In this document: positions 20,043-29,131 of the stretch, one piece after another
Position numbering within the stretch: position 1 is the stretch's first letter
Layout of the letters: each line of letters starts with the position of its first letter
Assembly (NCBI GenBank): GCA_016869215.1
Contig: VGEP01000006.1
Span: forward strand, 62,001 to 126,000
DNA: 64,000 nucleotides
Source: Alphaproteobacteria bacterium
GTDB taxonomy: Bacteria; Pseudomonadota; Alphaproteobacteria; Rhizobiales; Xanthobacteraceae
Direction of reading: 5' to 3'
Made by a program: the position numbers and the translations under genes
The notes under the pieces: model-generated
Told to the model about the DNA's origin: nothing
Database searches by the model: none
Seen by the model: only the letters and a program-made list of their open reading frames with translations

Positions 20043-20672
20043 CTACTTGCTCTCGCCAGCGGCGCCGGGACCGCCATTGCCCGCGGCTTCGGACGGCGCC
20101 TTCGGACCACCCTTGGCGACCGCGACCAGCGCCGGACGCAGCACCCGCTCGCCGATCGAATAGCCCGCCTGCACCACCTGCACGACCGTGCCCGCGGGCA
20201 CCGTCGGATCCTCGGCCTCGTACATCGCCTGGTGGCGATTGGGATCGAACTTCTGGCCTTGCGCCTCGATCCGCCTCACGCCGTGCTTCTCCAGCGCGTT
20301 CGCCAACTCGCGTTCGGTCAGCTCCACGCCATCGAGCAGCGCCTTGACGCCGTCGTCGGCCTGCTGGCGCGCTTCGGCGTCGAACGCATTCAGCGCGCGA
20401 TGCATGTTGTCTGCGACGCCAAGCATGTCGCGGGCGAATGCGGTGACGCCATAAGCCCGCGCGTCCGCCACCTCCCGCTCGGTGCGCCGGCGCAGGTTTT
20501 CCATCTCCGCCAGCGTCCGCAGGAGCCGGTCCTTCGTCTCGGCGACCTCGCGCTCGCGATCGGCAAGCTCGCGCTCCAGCGCCGTGGACGGCACGGATTC
20601 GGCAGGCGGTGCGTCCGCATTCGCCGGCTCGCCGGGTCCGGGCGCCGGTTGCTTCATCTCGGTGTCGTTCAT
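20043..20672 (-). CDS. grpE: Nucleotide exchange factor GrpE
   Basis: GrpE releases ADP from DnaK and acts as a heat sensor. The 209-residue protein has a disordered Pro/Ala-rich N-terminus, a long coiled coil (about residues 28-75, with [18 protein letters not shown]), and a C-terminal beta domain containing [11 protein letters not shown] and [21 protein letters not shown], the family signature. It lies 80 bases after the hydrolase gene and downstream of hrcA on the same strand, a usual hrcA-grpE neighbourhood with a gene inserted. Confidence 0.97.
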   Translation of the reverse strand: MNDTEMKQPAPGPGEPANADAPPAESVPSTALERELADREREVAETKDRLLRTLAEMENLRRRTEREVADARAYGVTAFARDMLGVADNMHRALNAFDAEARQQADDGVKALLDGVELTERELANALEKHGVRRIEAQGQKFDPNRHQAMYEAEDPTVPAGTVVQVVQAGYSIGERVLRPALVAVAKGGPKAPSEAAGNGGPGAAGESK

Positions 20673-20753
20673 GGCGTCCCGGATATCAGGGCAACGGGCG
20701 CAAAAATCAAGCGTCGCGCGCGGCTGCCGCGTACGGGCGGCCTTCGGCGCGCC

Positions 20754-21455
20754 TCAGCGCGCCTGCGGCATGCAAATGTCCAGGAAGCCCATGACCGGCG
20801 GCCAGGACAGCCGGGCGGCTTGGTCGTTGGCCGCCACCTTGCGCAGGTCAGGCCGCATGAAGCTGTGCACCGCGTCCGGATGGACCTGGGAGAAGGTCGG
20901 CACCTTCCGCCCGTCCAGCACGTCGCGCAGCTTGAGGAACACCGGATGCAGAAGCACTTCGTCGGCGGTGCCGTGAATGACATGAACCGGGCACGGAATC
21001 TCGGCAGCCAGCTTGAGCGCATCGAGGGTCTGGTTCGGCTGGTTGGGGACGCGGATCGACGGATAGAAGGCAACGCAGGCCGACAGCCGCTTGTCCTTGG
21101 CCGCCAGCAGGACCGCATAGCGGCCGCCGAGGCAGAAGCCCATGACGGCGACCGCAGGCAAACGCAGCGTGTCGGCCAGATGGCTCACGCACGCACCCAT
21201 CGATTCGAGGGCGTCGTCGCTCAGCTTGGCCGCATGCGGGCGCGCCGCCGTGGTGTCGGCCGGCGCCGGCATGCCGGGATAGGGATTCCAGACCATCGCG
21301 GTGTAACCGGCCTCCGCCAGCAAGCGCGCGAACTCCTTCATCGGCGGATCGACCGCCGTGATGGTCGGCAGGATGAGCACGCCGCCGCGCGGCCGCTCGG
21401 CGTGGGCGATTTGGCCTTCGACGCGGCCCTGCGCGATGTCCTCGGTGCGGATCAT
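20754..21455 (-). CDS. Dienelactone hydrolase family protein
   Basis: The 233-residue alpha/beta hydrolase has Cys108 as nucleophile in VMGFCLGGRYAV, Asp165 in HGTADEV and His197 in DAVHSF, the Cys-Asp-His triad of dienelactone hydrolases. These enzymes open dienelactones in chloroaromatic breakdown, but many members are general esterases. It sits between hrcA and grpE, a position that does not explain its function; no chlorocatechol genes are near. Confidence 0.85.
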   Translation of the reverse strand: MIRTEDIAQGRVEGQIAHAERPRGGVLILPTITAVDPPMKEFARLLAEAGYTAMVWNPYPGMPAPADTTAARPHAAKLSDDALESMGACVSHLADTLRLPAVAVMGFCLGGRYAVLLAAKDKRLSACVAFYPSIRVPNQPNQTLDALKLAAEIPCPVHVIHGTADEVLLHPVFLKLRDVLDGRKVPTFSQVHPDAVHSFMRPDLRKVAANDQAARLSWPPVMGFLDICMPQAR

Positions 21456-21502
21456 GACGTTTCCTCGTTGTGTGGAGTTTAGATGGCCGGGTGCAGCGCG
21501 CG

Positions 21503-22579
21503 TCAGCCGGCCAACAGCTTTCCCACCACCTTGGCGGTGTAGTCGACCATCGGGATGACGCGCGCGTAGTTGAGGCGCGTCGGGCCGATCACGCCGATCA
21601 CCCCGACGATGCGTCCGGCGCGGTCGTGGTACGGCGCGATGATGGTCGAAGAACCCGACATCGAGAACAGCTTGTTCTCCGAGCCGATGAAGATGCGCAC
21701 GCCTTCGGCGCTTTCCGCGCGGCCGAGCAGATCGGCCACTTCGCGCCGCGTTTCCAGATCGTCGAACAAGAGCCGGATGCGTTCGAGGTCCTCGAGCGCC
21801 CTCAGGTCTTCGAGCAGATGAGCCTGCCCGCGCACGATCAGCTGGCGGTCGGCACGTTCGCCGCCGGACCAGCTCGCCAGCCCCGCCGCCACCACCTTCT
21901 GCGTGAGCTGATCGAGCTCGGCCTGGCCCTGCGCCAGCGCCCGCTCCAATTCCGTACGCGCCTCAGCCAGCGTCTTGCCACGGATGCGCGCGTTGAGATA
22001 GTTGCCGGCCTCGACCAGCGCCGACGGCGGCAGGCCGATCGGCAAATTGAGAATGCGGTTCTCGACCTGCCCGTCCTCACCGACCATCACCGCCAGCGCC
22101 TGCGTCGGGTCGAGCTGCACGAACTCGATGTGCTTGAGCCGCACGTTGGCCTTGGCGGCAAGCACCACGCCGGCGGCGCGGGTCAACCCCGACAACAGGC
22201 CGGAGGCTTCGGCGAGCACATTCTCGACCGACTTGCCGGCGCCCGCGACCTGCGCCTCGATCTGCTTGCGTTCGTTGTCGTTAAGATCGCCGACCTGCAT
22301 CAGCGCATCGACGAAAAATCGCAGGCCTAGTTCGGTCGGCAGCCGTCCCGCAGACGTATGCGGCGCGTAGATCAGGCCGAGCTGCTCAAGGTCCGCCATC
22401 ACGTTGCGCACCGAGGCGGGCGACAACGGAGTCGTGATCAGGCGCGACAGATTGCGCGAGCCGAGCGGCTCGCCGGTCGTGAGATAGCTCTCGACGATCT
22501 GACGGAAAATCTCGCGCGAGCGCTCGTTGAGCTGCGCCAGACTGACCTGCGACTTGCCGATCGGAACGTCCTGGGACAC
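21503..22579 (-). CDS. hrcA: Heat-inducible transcription repressor HrcA
   Basis: HrcA represses chaperone operons by binding the CIRCE inverted repeat and depends on GroEL for activity. The 358-residue protein has the N-terminal winged helix ([20 protein letters not shown], then [18 protein letters not shown], then [13 protein letters not shown]) and the C-terminal [20 protein letters not shown] block that marks the family. I see no CIRCE element in front of dnaK, grpE or hrcA, so its target (probably groESL) is outside the window. Confidence 0.97.
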   Translation of the reverse strand: MSQDVPIGKSQVSLAQLNERSREIFRQIVESYLTTGEPLGSRNLSRLITTPLSPASVRNVMADLEQLGLIYAPHTSAGRLPTELGLRFFVDALMQVGDLNDNERKQIEAQVAGAGKSVENVLAEASGLLSGLTRAAGVVLAAKANVRLKHIEFVQLDPTQALAVMVGEDGQVENRILNLPIGLPPSALVEAGNYLNARIRGKTLAEARTELERALAQGQAELDQLTQKVVAAGLASWSGGERADRQLIVRGQAHLLEDLRALEDLERIRLLFDDLETRREVADLLGRAESAEGVRIFIGSENKLFSMSGSSTIIAPYHDRAGRIVGVIGVIGPTRLNYARVIPMVDYTAKVVGKLLAG

Positions 22580-22666
22580 GCGGCAACACCCTTATCCCGT
22601 CATCCGGCAAGCAGAATTGTCCATTCGGACGCGGGTCCGCAAGTCCGGCCGGGTACGGCCATGCGT

Positions 22667-23557
22667 CTAATCGGGAAAGCCGTAGAGCCGGCCCGGATTG
22701 TCGGCGAGGATTTTCCGCCGCGTCGTCTCGTCGGGCGTCCACGCGTTGAACAGGTCGAGCAGGTGCCCGGCGTTCGGCATTTCGCCCTCGATCCGCGGGT
22801 GCGGCCAGTCGGTGCCCCAAATCAGCCGGTCGGGGTTGGCGCGAACCAGCGCCTCATGGAAAGGCTGGGCATCCGGGTAGTCCGGCGCGCGGGTCGAGAG
22901 CCGGTGCGCGCCGGACATCTTGACCCAGCATCCGCCCTCGCCGACCAGCCGAACGAGGCTCTGGAAGCCCGGCGTGCCGATGCCGGCGCGCGCGTCGGTG
23001 CGGCCCATGTGGTCGATCACCACCGGCAGACCGATCTCCTTCAGCACCGGGATGGTGTCTGGCAGATCCTTGCAGTCGATCCAGAGCTGCATGTGCCAGC
23101 CGAGGTCCTTCATCAGCGGCGCGAGCCTTTTGGCATTTTCCAACGTGACGCCGCCGCGGTAATGCAGCTGGCCGCCGCGAAAAAAGTGATTGAACCGCAG
23201 CGCACGCACGCCGAGTGCGGCCCAGCGCCGCAATTCCACGGCGGGAACGCCTTCATCGGCAACCGCGACCCCGCGCAGCCGGCCGGGGTTGCGTTCCAAC
23301 GCATCCAGCATCGCCGAATTGTCGCGGCCGTGCGCGCTGCCCTGCACCAATGCGCCGCGCGCAAAGCCGAGCGTATCGAGCATGCCGAGATACTTCTCCA
23401 GCGGCGCGTCCGGCGGCGTGTAGCTGCGGTCGTCGGCGTATGGAAATCGCGACGCAGGACCGAATACGTGGGCGTGCGTGTCGCAGGCCTTCGGGGGGGT
23501 CGGTACGCGCGGACGGTTCGGCGGCAGCGGTGCGGGGCACATCGGGATCGTGGTCAA
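22667..23557 (-). CDS. Amidohydrolase-family lactonase (2-pyrone-4,6-dicarboxylate hydrolase-like)
   Basis: A metal-dependent TIM-barrel hydrolase. Motifs are CDTHAHVFGP near the N-terminus (metal-site HxH), VVIDHMGRTDA, and RLIWGTDWPHPR with the catalytic Asp near the C-terminus, the pattern of the PDC lactonase/D-galactarolactone isomerase group. It may take part in protocatechuate 4,5-cleavage or sugar-acid metabolism, but no partner genes are present. The start is uncertain: TTG 23557 has AAGGAA six bases upstream, while ATG 23542 has no ribosome site. The neighbouring Bug-type binding-protein gene is broken. Confidence 0.75.
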   Translation of the reverse strand: MTTIPMCPAPLPPNRPRVPTPPKACDTHAHVFGPASRFPYADDRSYTPPDAPLEKYLGMLDTLGFARGALVQGSAHGRDNSAMLDALERNPGRLRGVAVADEGVPAVELRRWAALGVRALRFNHFFRGGQLHYRGGVTLENAKRLAPLMKDLGWHMQLWIDCKDLPDTIPVLKEIGLPVVIDHMGRTDARAGIGTPGFQSLVRLVGEGGCWVKMSGAHRLSTRAPDYPDAQPFHEALVRANPDRLIWGTDWPHPRIEGEMPNAGHLLDLFNAWTPDETTRRKILADNPGRLYGFPD

Positions 23558-23700
23558 GGCATTTCCTTTCGCAATTCCGCGGGCGGGCAAGGCGGCAATC
23601 TGTTATCCTGAACAGGCAATGGTCAAGAAGCCGCGGCGGTTCGAGGGCCCTCGCGGCGCCAACCAGAACCTCGATTCAGGGAACAGGGAGGAATGCCGCA

Positions 23701-24662
23701 ATGATAACTGTCTTTCGTATGTTCGCGGCCGCAGGGCTGGCGCTATGGAGCGTGGCGGCCGCGGCGCAGGATTATCCGAGCAAGCCGATCACGATCATCG
23801 TGCCGTTCGGTCCGGGCAGCGCGACCGACACGATCACGCGCGTCGTCGGACATGAACTCAGCGTGGCGCTCAAGCAGACCGTCGTGGTGGAAAATCGCGT
23901 CGGAGCCAACGGCGCGATCGCGGGATCGTTTGTCGCGCGCGCGGCGCCCGATGGCCACACGTTGTTCATGAGCACCAACTCGCCGCATTCGGCAGTGCCG
24001 TTCCTGATGAAAATTCCTCCCTATGACGCGGCGAAGGATTTCACGCCGATCACGCGGATGGGCAGCTACACCTCATGCTGGTCACGCATCCCAGCATCCC
24101 CGCAAAATCGGTCAAGGACCTGATCGCCCACATCAAGGCCAATCCGGGCAAGCTCACCTACGGCAGCGCCAACACGTCCGGCGTCGTAGCCGGCGCGACG
24201 CTCAAGCACTGGGCCAAGCTCGACATCACCCACGTGCCCTACAAGAGCGCGCCGCCCGCCGTCCAGGATCTGCTGGCCGGACGCATTTCCATCATGTTCA
24301 ACGACTTCACCACGGCCATCCCCCACGTCCGGGCCAAGACAATGAACGCGCTCGCGGTGACGCGGCTCAAGCGCAGTTCGCTGTTCCCCGAACTCCCGAC
24401 CATGGACGAAGCGGGCGTGACCGGATTCGACATGGATTCCTGGGCCGGCATCTTCGGCCCGGCGAAAATGCCGCCCGAGGTCGTCAAGCGGCTCAACACC
24501 GAGCTGCGCAAGATCATCGACAGCGAAAATGTAAGGACCAAGCTTCGCACCGCAGGCTTCGAAGCGTTCTCAAGCTCGGCGGAGGAGCTGGACTCCTTCG
24601 TCAAGGAACAACTCGCGAAGTGGGGCAAGATGGTCAAGGACGCCGGCATCCAACCGGAGTGA
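23701..24662 (+). pseudogene. Frameshifted Bug/TctC-family tricarboxylate-binding protein gene
   Basis: Two frames together make one complete Bug-type periplasmic binding protein. The first (from ATG 23701) gives the signal peptide and SKPITIIVPFGPGSATDTITR, up to FTPITRMGSYT; the second (readable from 24075 to 24662) resumes MLVTHPSIPAKSVKDL and runs to the normal C-terminus. The join is at about 24071-24074. One missing base would restore the usual Phe-Met-Leu, and the total of 962 bases is one short of a multiple of three. The first frame otherwise stops at 24123. No other damage is seen, so it is a very recent pseudogene or a sequencing error. Confidence 0.88.
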
Positions 24663-24729
24663 CCCCGGCCACCGCGCCTCTTGCCGGTCCCGTTTCCGGC
24701 ACGTAAAGCTTGCTCGGCGCGCAGCGATA

Positions 24730-24773
24730 GCGTTTTCAAGCGAAGTGGGTACCGGTTCGCGTGAAGAAAACGC
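24730..24773. repeat. Short palindromic intergenic repeat
   Basis: GCGTTTTC (24730-24737) pairs with GAAAACGC (24766-24773), and CGAA (24741-24744) with TTCG (24756-24759), around a GTGGGTACCGG centre. I recognise this as a type found many times in Bradyrhizobium and Rhodopseudomonas intergenic regions (from memory, not searched). It lies between the broken binding-protein gene and rph. Confidence 0.6.
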
Positions 24774-24786
24774 GTCAGCATTAGAA

Positions 24787-24829
24787 GCCAGAACCCCGGC
24801 TTTGATTCCATCGGAGCCGGGGCTCTGGC
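24787..24829 (+). other. Strong hairpin in the rph leader
   Basis: GCCAGA (24787-24792) and CCCCGGCT (24794-24801) pair with AGCCGGGG (24815-24822) and TCTGGC (24824-24829), one A-C mismatch apart, around a 13-base loop. It ends 21 bases before the rph start codon. There is no T-tract, so it is either a leader structure of rph mRNA or the 3' end structure of the gene to the left. Confidence 0.6.
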
Positions 24830-24850
24830 GCGCCGAGCGAGGACCACGAC

Positions 24851-25564
24851 ATGCGGCCGAGCCGCCGACAGCCCGACGAGCTTCGCGCCGTATCGCTCGA
24901 GCGCGGCGTGGTGAAATACGCCGAAGGCTCCTGCTTCGTGAAGTTCGGCGACACCCACGTGCTGGTGACGGCGACGCTGGAGGACCGGCTGCCGCCGTGG
25001 CTCAAGGGCCAGGCGCGAGGCTGGATCACCGCCGAATACGGCATGCTGCCGCGCGCGACCCACGAGCGCACCCGCCGCGAAGCATCCGCCGGCAAGCAGA
25101 ACGGCCGCACCATCGAGATCCAGCGCCTGATCGGGCGCAGCCTGCGCTCGGTGGTCGACCTGCCCGCGGTGGGCGAGCGGCAGATCACCATCGACTGCGA
25201 CGTGATTCAGGCCGACGGCGGCACCCGCACCGCGTCGATCACCGGCGCCTGGGTCGCGCTCTACGACTGCCTCGCCTGGATGCGCACGCGGGAGATGATC
25301 AAGAGCGATCCGCTGCGCGATCACATCGCGGCGATTTCCTGCGGCGTGCACAAGAACGTGGCCGTGCTCGATCTCGACTACGCCGAGGATTCCGACGCCG
25401 AGACCGACGCCAATTTCATCATGACCGGCACCGGCAACATCGTCGAAGTGCAGGCCACCGCCGAGAAGACGCCGTTCAGCGAGGAGCAGTTCCTCGCCCT
25501 GCTGGCGCTGGCGCGCAAGGGCATCGGCAAGCTGGTCGATCTGCAGAAGATGGCGGTGATGTGA
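24851..25564 (+). CDS. rph: Ribonuclease PH
   Basis: RNase PH is a phosphorolytic 3'-5' exoribonuclease that trims tRNA 3' ends. The 237-residue protein has the family N-terminus (MRPSRR, then [19 protein letters not shown]), [17 protein letters not shown], the phosphate-binding [13 protein letters not shown] and the C-terminal [20 protein letters not shown]. It is intact. The stop overlaps the rdgB start, so the two are translated as a pair; rph-rdgB-hemW is a conserved alphaproteobacterial order. Confidence 0.98.
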   Translation: MRPSRRQPDELRAVSLERGVVKYAEGSCFVKFGDTHVLVTATLEDRLPPWLKGQARGWITAEYGMLPRATHERTRREASAGKQNGRTIEIQRLIGRSLRSVVDLPAVGERQITIDCDVIQADGGTRTASITGAWVALYDCLAWMRTREMIKSDPLRDHIAAISCGVHKNVAVLDLDYAEDSDAETDANFIMTGTGNIVEVQATAEKTPFSEEQFLALLALARKGIGKLVDLQKMAVM

Positions 25565-26208
25565 GCGCGCACCGCAAGATTTCCGACCGCCTCGTTATCG
25601 CAACCCACAATCCGGGCAAGCTTGCCGAGATGCGCGACCTGCTCGCGCCCTACGGTGTCGACGCCGTGTCGGCCGGCGAGCTCGGCCTGTCCGAACCCGA
25701 CGAGACCGGAACGACGTTCCGCGCCAACGCCCGCATCAAGGCCGCGGCGGCGGCCAAGGCTTCGGGTCAGCCCGCTTTCGCCGACGACTCCGGACTTGCC
25801 GTGGACGCGCTCGATGGAGAGCCCGGCATCTATTCGGCGCGCTGGGCCGGGCCGGACAAGGACTTCCGCGCCGCCATGAACGAGGTACAGACCCGGCTGA
25901 TGAAGGTCGGCGCCAAGGCGCCGGAGCGCCGCCGCGCGCACTTCGTTTCGGCGCTGTGCGTCGCCTGGCCGGATGGCCATATCGAGGAGTTCGAGGCCAC
26001 GGTCGGCGGCATCGTGGTGTGGCCGCCACGCGGCGACAAGGGCTTCGGCTACGATCCGCTGTTCCTGCCCGACGGATACACCCGGACCTTCGGCGAGATG
26101 CCGAGCGAGGAGAAGCACGGCCTGCCGCCGCACGGGCTTGGGCTGTCGCACCGCGCCCGCGCCTTCGTGAAACTGGCGGCAGCCTGCCTGGAACCTCGCA
26201 AGGGTTAA
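25561..26208 (+). CDS. rdgB: XTP/dITP pyrophosphatase (RdgB/Ham1)
   Basis: RdgB hydrolyses non-canonical purine triphosphates such as dITP and XTP, keeping them out of DNA. The 215-residue protein shows [13 protein letters not shown] at the N-terminus, the substrate and metal motif [21 protein letters not shown], and [20 protein letters not shown]. The start is GTG 25561, which overlaps the rph stop by four bases (GTGA). Confidence 0.96.
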   Translation: MSAHRKISDRLVIATHNPGKLAEMRDLLAPYGVDAVSAGELGLSEPDETGTTFRANARIKAAAAAKASGQPAFADDSGLAVDALDGEPGIYSARWAGPDKDFRAAMNEVQTRLMKVGAKAPERRRAHFVSALCVAWPDGHIEEFEATVGGIVVWPPRGDKGFGYDPLFLPDGYTRTFGEMPSEEKHGLPPHGLGLSHRARAFVKLAAACLEPRKG

Positions 26209-26270
26209 CGCGCGATATCGCTCATGCGCGGTAGTGACGCCGACCCACGAAACTGCCATATGCTCCCATC

Positions 26271-27428
26271 ATGACGAGCGCCAACGAGCCGGCCTTCGGC
26301 ATTTATGTGCACTGGCCGTTCTGCCTGTCGAAGTGTCCGTACTGCGACTTCAACAGCCACGTCCGCCACGGAGGCGTCGACGAGGCGCGATTCCTGCGTG
26401 CGTTCGAGACCGAGATCGCCACGACCGCGGCGCGCACCGGTCCGCGCACGGTGACCAGTGTGTTCCTCGGTGGCGGAACGCCGTCGCTGATGCAGCCAGC
26501 AACCGTCGGCGGCATCCTCGATGCGATCGGGCGCAATTGGTCGGTGGCGCCCGGCGCCGAGGTGACGCTCGAAGCCAATCCGACCAGCGTCGAAGCGACA
26601 CGCTTCCGCGGCTATCGCGCGGCAGGCGTGAACCGCGTGTCGCTCGGCGTGCAGGCGCTCGACGACGCGGCGCTAAAGGAACTCGGCCGCCTGCACACGG
26701 CGCAGGAGGCGCTTGACGCGGTCGCGGTCGCGCGCGCCAATTTCGACCGGTATTCGTTCGATCTCATTTACGCGCGGCCGCGGCAGTCGCCGCAGGCCTG
26801 GGCGGAGGAACTCCAACGCGCCATCGCCGAGGCCGCCGAGCACCTGTCGCTCTATCAGCTCACCATCGAGGACGACACGCCGTTCGCCGCGCTGCACGCG
26901 GCCGGCAGGATTGCGACGCCTGACGACGACACGGCGCGCGCATTGTTCGATGTGACGCAGGAAATCTGCGACCGTGGCGGGCTTCCCGCCTACGAAGTGT
27001 CGAACCATGCGCGGCCCGGCGCGGAATGCCGGCACAATCTGGTCTACTGGCGCGCGCATGAATACGCCGGCATAGGCCCCGGCGCGCACGGCCGGATCGA
27101 CGTCGGCGGCGTGCGCCGCGCGACCGCGACCGAGCGGCGGCCGGAAGCTTGGCTTTCGAGGGTGGAAACCGGCGGCCACGGGCTCGTGGTCGACGACGCG
27201 CTGACCGGCGAAGAGCGCGGCGACGAGTTCCTGCTGATGGGGCTCCGCCTCGCCGAAGGCATCGATCCTGCGCGCTATACCTCGCTCACCGGCCGGACGC
27301 TCGACCCGGGCCGCGTCGCAGCGCTCGCTTCATACGGCTTCGTCGAGCGTGGCCGTGACGGCGTGCTGCGCGTAACGCGCGCCGGATTCCCGGTGCTGGA
27401 CGCCGTGGTGGCCGACCTCGCCGCCTAG
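26271..27428 (+). CDS. hemW: Radical SAM heme chaperone HemW
   Basis: HemW-type radical SAM protein of 385 residues. The 4Fe-4S site is C18, C22 and C25 (FCLSKCPYCDF); Phe27 stands where true HemN has a fourth Cys. The HemW-specific CRHNLVYWRAHEYAGIGPGAHG is present toward the C-terminus. HemW is now regarded as a heme-insertion chaperone, not a coproporphyrinogen dehydrogenase, although databases often use the old name. It follows rdgB by 62 bases in the usual order. Confidence 0.95.
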   Translation: MTSANEPAFGIYVHWPFCLSKCPYCDFNSHVRHGGVDEARFLRAFETEIATTAARTGPRTVTSVFLGGGTPSLMQPATVGGILDAIGRNWSVAPGAEVTLEANPTSVEATRFRGYRAAGVNRVSLGVQALDDAALKELGRLHTAQEALDAVAVARANFDRYSFDLIYARPRQSPQAWAEELQRAIAEAAEHLSLYQLTIEDDTPFAALHAAGRIATPDDDTARALFDVTQEICDRGGLPAYEVSNHARPGAECRHNLVYWRAHEYAGIGPGAHGRIDVGGVRRATATERRPEAWLSRVETGGHGLVVDDALTGEERGDEFLLMGLRLAEGIDPARYTSLTGRTLDPGRVAALASYGFVERGRDGVLRVTRAGFPVLDAVVADLAA

Positions 27429-27462
27429 ATTTGCGCCCTCCGGAGCCGCCGGCCGCGGCAAG

Positions 27463-27487
27463 GGAACCGCGCCCCATCGTCGCCGTT
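27463..27487 (+). promoter_or_regulatory. Candidate EcfG (general stress response) promoter for hpnP
   Basis: GGAAC at 27463-27467 and CGTT at 27484-27487 are separated by exactly 16 bases, a full match to the alphaproteobacterial EcfG sigma-factor consensus GGAAC-N16-17-CGTT. The expected transcription start would be about 27494, some 40 bases before the hpnP ATG. Confidence 0.78.
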
Positions 27488-27532
27488 ATCTACGGACAAT
27501 CTCGCGTTGTTCGATCAACGGGGCCACTCCGC

Positions 27533-29122
27533 ATGAATGGCCGAGGCGATCCTACGATCCGCCGTCTCCTTTGCGTGTTCCCGCGCTACGCGCCCTCGTT
27601 CGGCTCGTTCGAGTTCTCCTATCCCCTCACCGACGGCGTGCGCGCCTTCATGCCGCCGCAGGGGCTCCTGGTGATCGCCGCGGCCGCGCCCCGGCATTGG
27701 CAGGTCCGCTTCATCGACGAGAACATCGCGCCGGCGACCCGCGATGACTTCGCCTGGGCTGACGCGGTGTTCGTCAGCGGCATGCATGTGCAGCGCCGGC
27801 AGATGGAGGACATCCGCCGCCGCGCGCATGCGCTGGACAAGACCGTGGCGCTCGGCGGCTCGTCGGTGTCGGCTTGTCCGGAGCACTATCCGAACTTCGA
27901 TTACCTGCACGTCGGCGAGCTGGGCGACGCCACCGAGGAGCTGTTCGCGCGGCTCGACGACGATCCGCGCCGGCCGCCGGCGCAGATCGTGCTGACCACG
28001 CGCGAGCGGCGCGACCTGACCGCGTTTCCAATTCCGGCCTACGAGCTGGCCGAGCTGCCACGCTATTTCATCGGCAGCATCCAGTTCTCCAGCGGTTGTC
28101 CTTACCAGTGCGAATTCTGCGACATCCCCGCGCTCTACGGCCGCGTGCCGCGGCTCAAGACCCCCGCGCAGGTCTGCGCCGAACTCGACAAGCTGCTGGC
28201 GGGCGGCCTTGTCGGCGCGGTCTATTTCGTCGACGACAATTTCATCGCGCACAAGCGCGCGGTGCGCGAACTGCTGCCGCATCTCATCGAGTGGCAGAAG
28301 CACAACCACTACCCCTATTCCTTCGCCTGCGAGGCCACGCTCAACATCGCCAAGCGGCCGGAAATTCTTGCGCCGATGCGCGAGGCGCGGTTCGACACGG
28401 TGTTCTGCGGCATCGAGACGCCCGATCCGGACGCGCTCAAGTCGATTTCCAAGGAACACAACATGATGGTGCCGATCGTCGAGGCGGTGGGCACACTGAA
28501 CGGCTACGGCATGGAGGTGGTGTCGGGCATCATCCTCGGTCTCGACACCGACAAGCCGGAGACCGGCCGGCATTTGCTCGAATTCGTCGAGCGGTCGAAA
28601 ATCCCGATGCTGACCATGAACCTGTTGCAGGCGCTGCCGCGCACGCCGCTGTGGGACCGGCTCAAGCGCGAAGGCCGGCTGATCGATGACGACGACGGCC
28701 GCGAGTCCAACGTGGACTTCCGGCTGCCCTACGGCGAGGTGCTGTCGGCCTGGCGCGAGTGCATGCGGATCGCGTTCAGCCCGGAAAAGCTCTACGCCCG
28801 ATACGAGCATCAGGTCGCCGCGACCTATCCCAACCGCATTGCGCTGCCGTTCAGCGGGCCGCGGGCGTCATGGCGCATGATCCGGACGGGGCTGACGATG
28901 CTGCGCAGGATCGTGTGGCACGTCGGCATCCGGGGCCACTATCGCCGGGTGTTCTGGCGCTTCGCGCTGGCGAGGCTGCGGCACGGCGAGATCGAGGCGC
29001 TGATCATGGTGGCGCTGGTGGCCCACCATCTGATCCTGTTCGCGCGCGAAGCCTCCTCGGGCCGCCGCGACGCGTCGCATTACGCGTTCAAGCCGCGCGC
29101 GTCCCTCGTCCCTGCGGAGTGA
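27533..29122 (+). CDS. hpnP: Hopanoid C-2 methylase (B12-binding radical SAM)
   Basis: The 529-residue protein starts with a cobalamin-binding-type domain (residues 10-150) and continues with a radical SAM domain whose cluster cysteines are C189, C193 and C196 (SSGCPYQCEFCDIPALYG). Segments remembered from Rhodopseudomonas HpnP are present throughout: CVFPRYAPSFGSFEFSYPL, VSGMHVQRRQM, ACPEHYPNFDYLHVGELG, GMEVVSGIILGLDTD, and HHLILFAREASSG near the end. HpnP adds the methyl group that makes 2-methylhopanoids, using SAM and B12. No other hopanoid gene is nearby. An EcfG-type promoter lies just upstream. A paralogue with another substrate is the main alternative. Confidence 0.85.
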   Translation: MNGRGDPTIRRLLCVFPRYAPSFGSFEFSYPLTDGVRAFMPPQGLLVIAAAAPRHWQVRFIDENIAPATRDDFAWADAVFVSGMHVQRRQMEDIRRRAHALDKTVALGGSSVSACPEHYPNFDYLHVGELGDATEELFARLDDDPRRPPAQIVLTTRERRDLTAFPIPAYELAELPRYFIGSIQFSSGCPYQCEFCDIPALYGRVPRLKTPAQVCAELDKLLAGGLVGAVYFVDDNFIAHKRAVRELLPHLIEWQKHNHYPYSFACEATLNIAKRPEILAPMREARFDTVFCGIETPDPDALKSISKEHNMMVPIVEAVGTLNGYGMEVVSGIILGLDTDKPETGRHLLEFVERSKIPMLTMNLLQALPRTPLWDRLKREGRLIDDDDGRESNVDFRLPYGEVLSAWRECMRIAFSPEKLYARYEHQVAATYPNRIALPFSGPRASWRMIRTGLTMLRRIVWHVGIRGHYRRVFWRFALARLRHGEIEALIMVALVAHHLILFAREASSGRRDASHYAFKPRASLVPAE

Positions 29123-29131
29123 ACCGGTGCG

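Noticed and set aside
20683-20711. CTTGAT and CTGATAT 18 bases apart before grpE, resembling a heat-shock promoter
   Set aside because: The -10-like box ends about ten bases from the ATG, which would leave a nearly leaderless message, and the box matches the consensus poorly.
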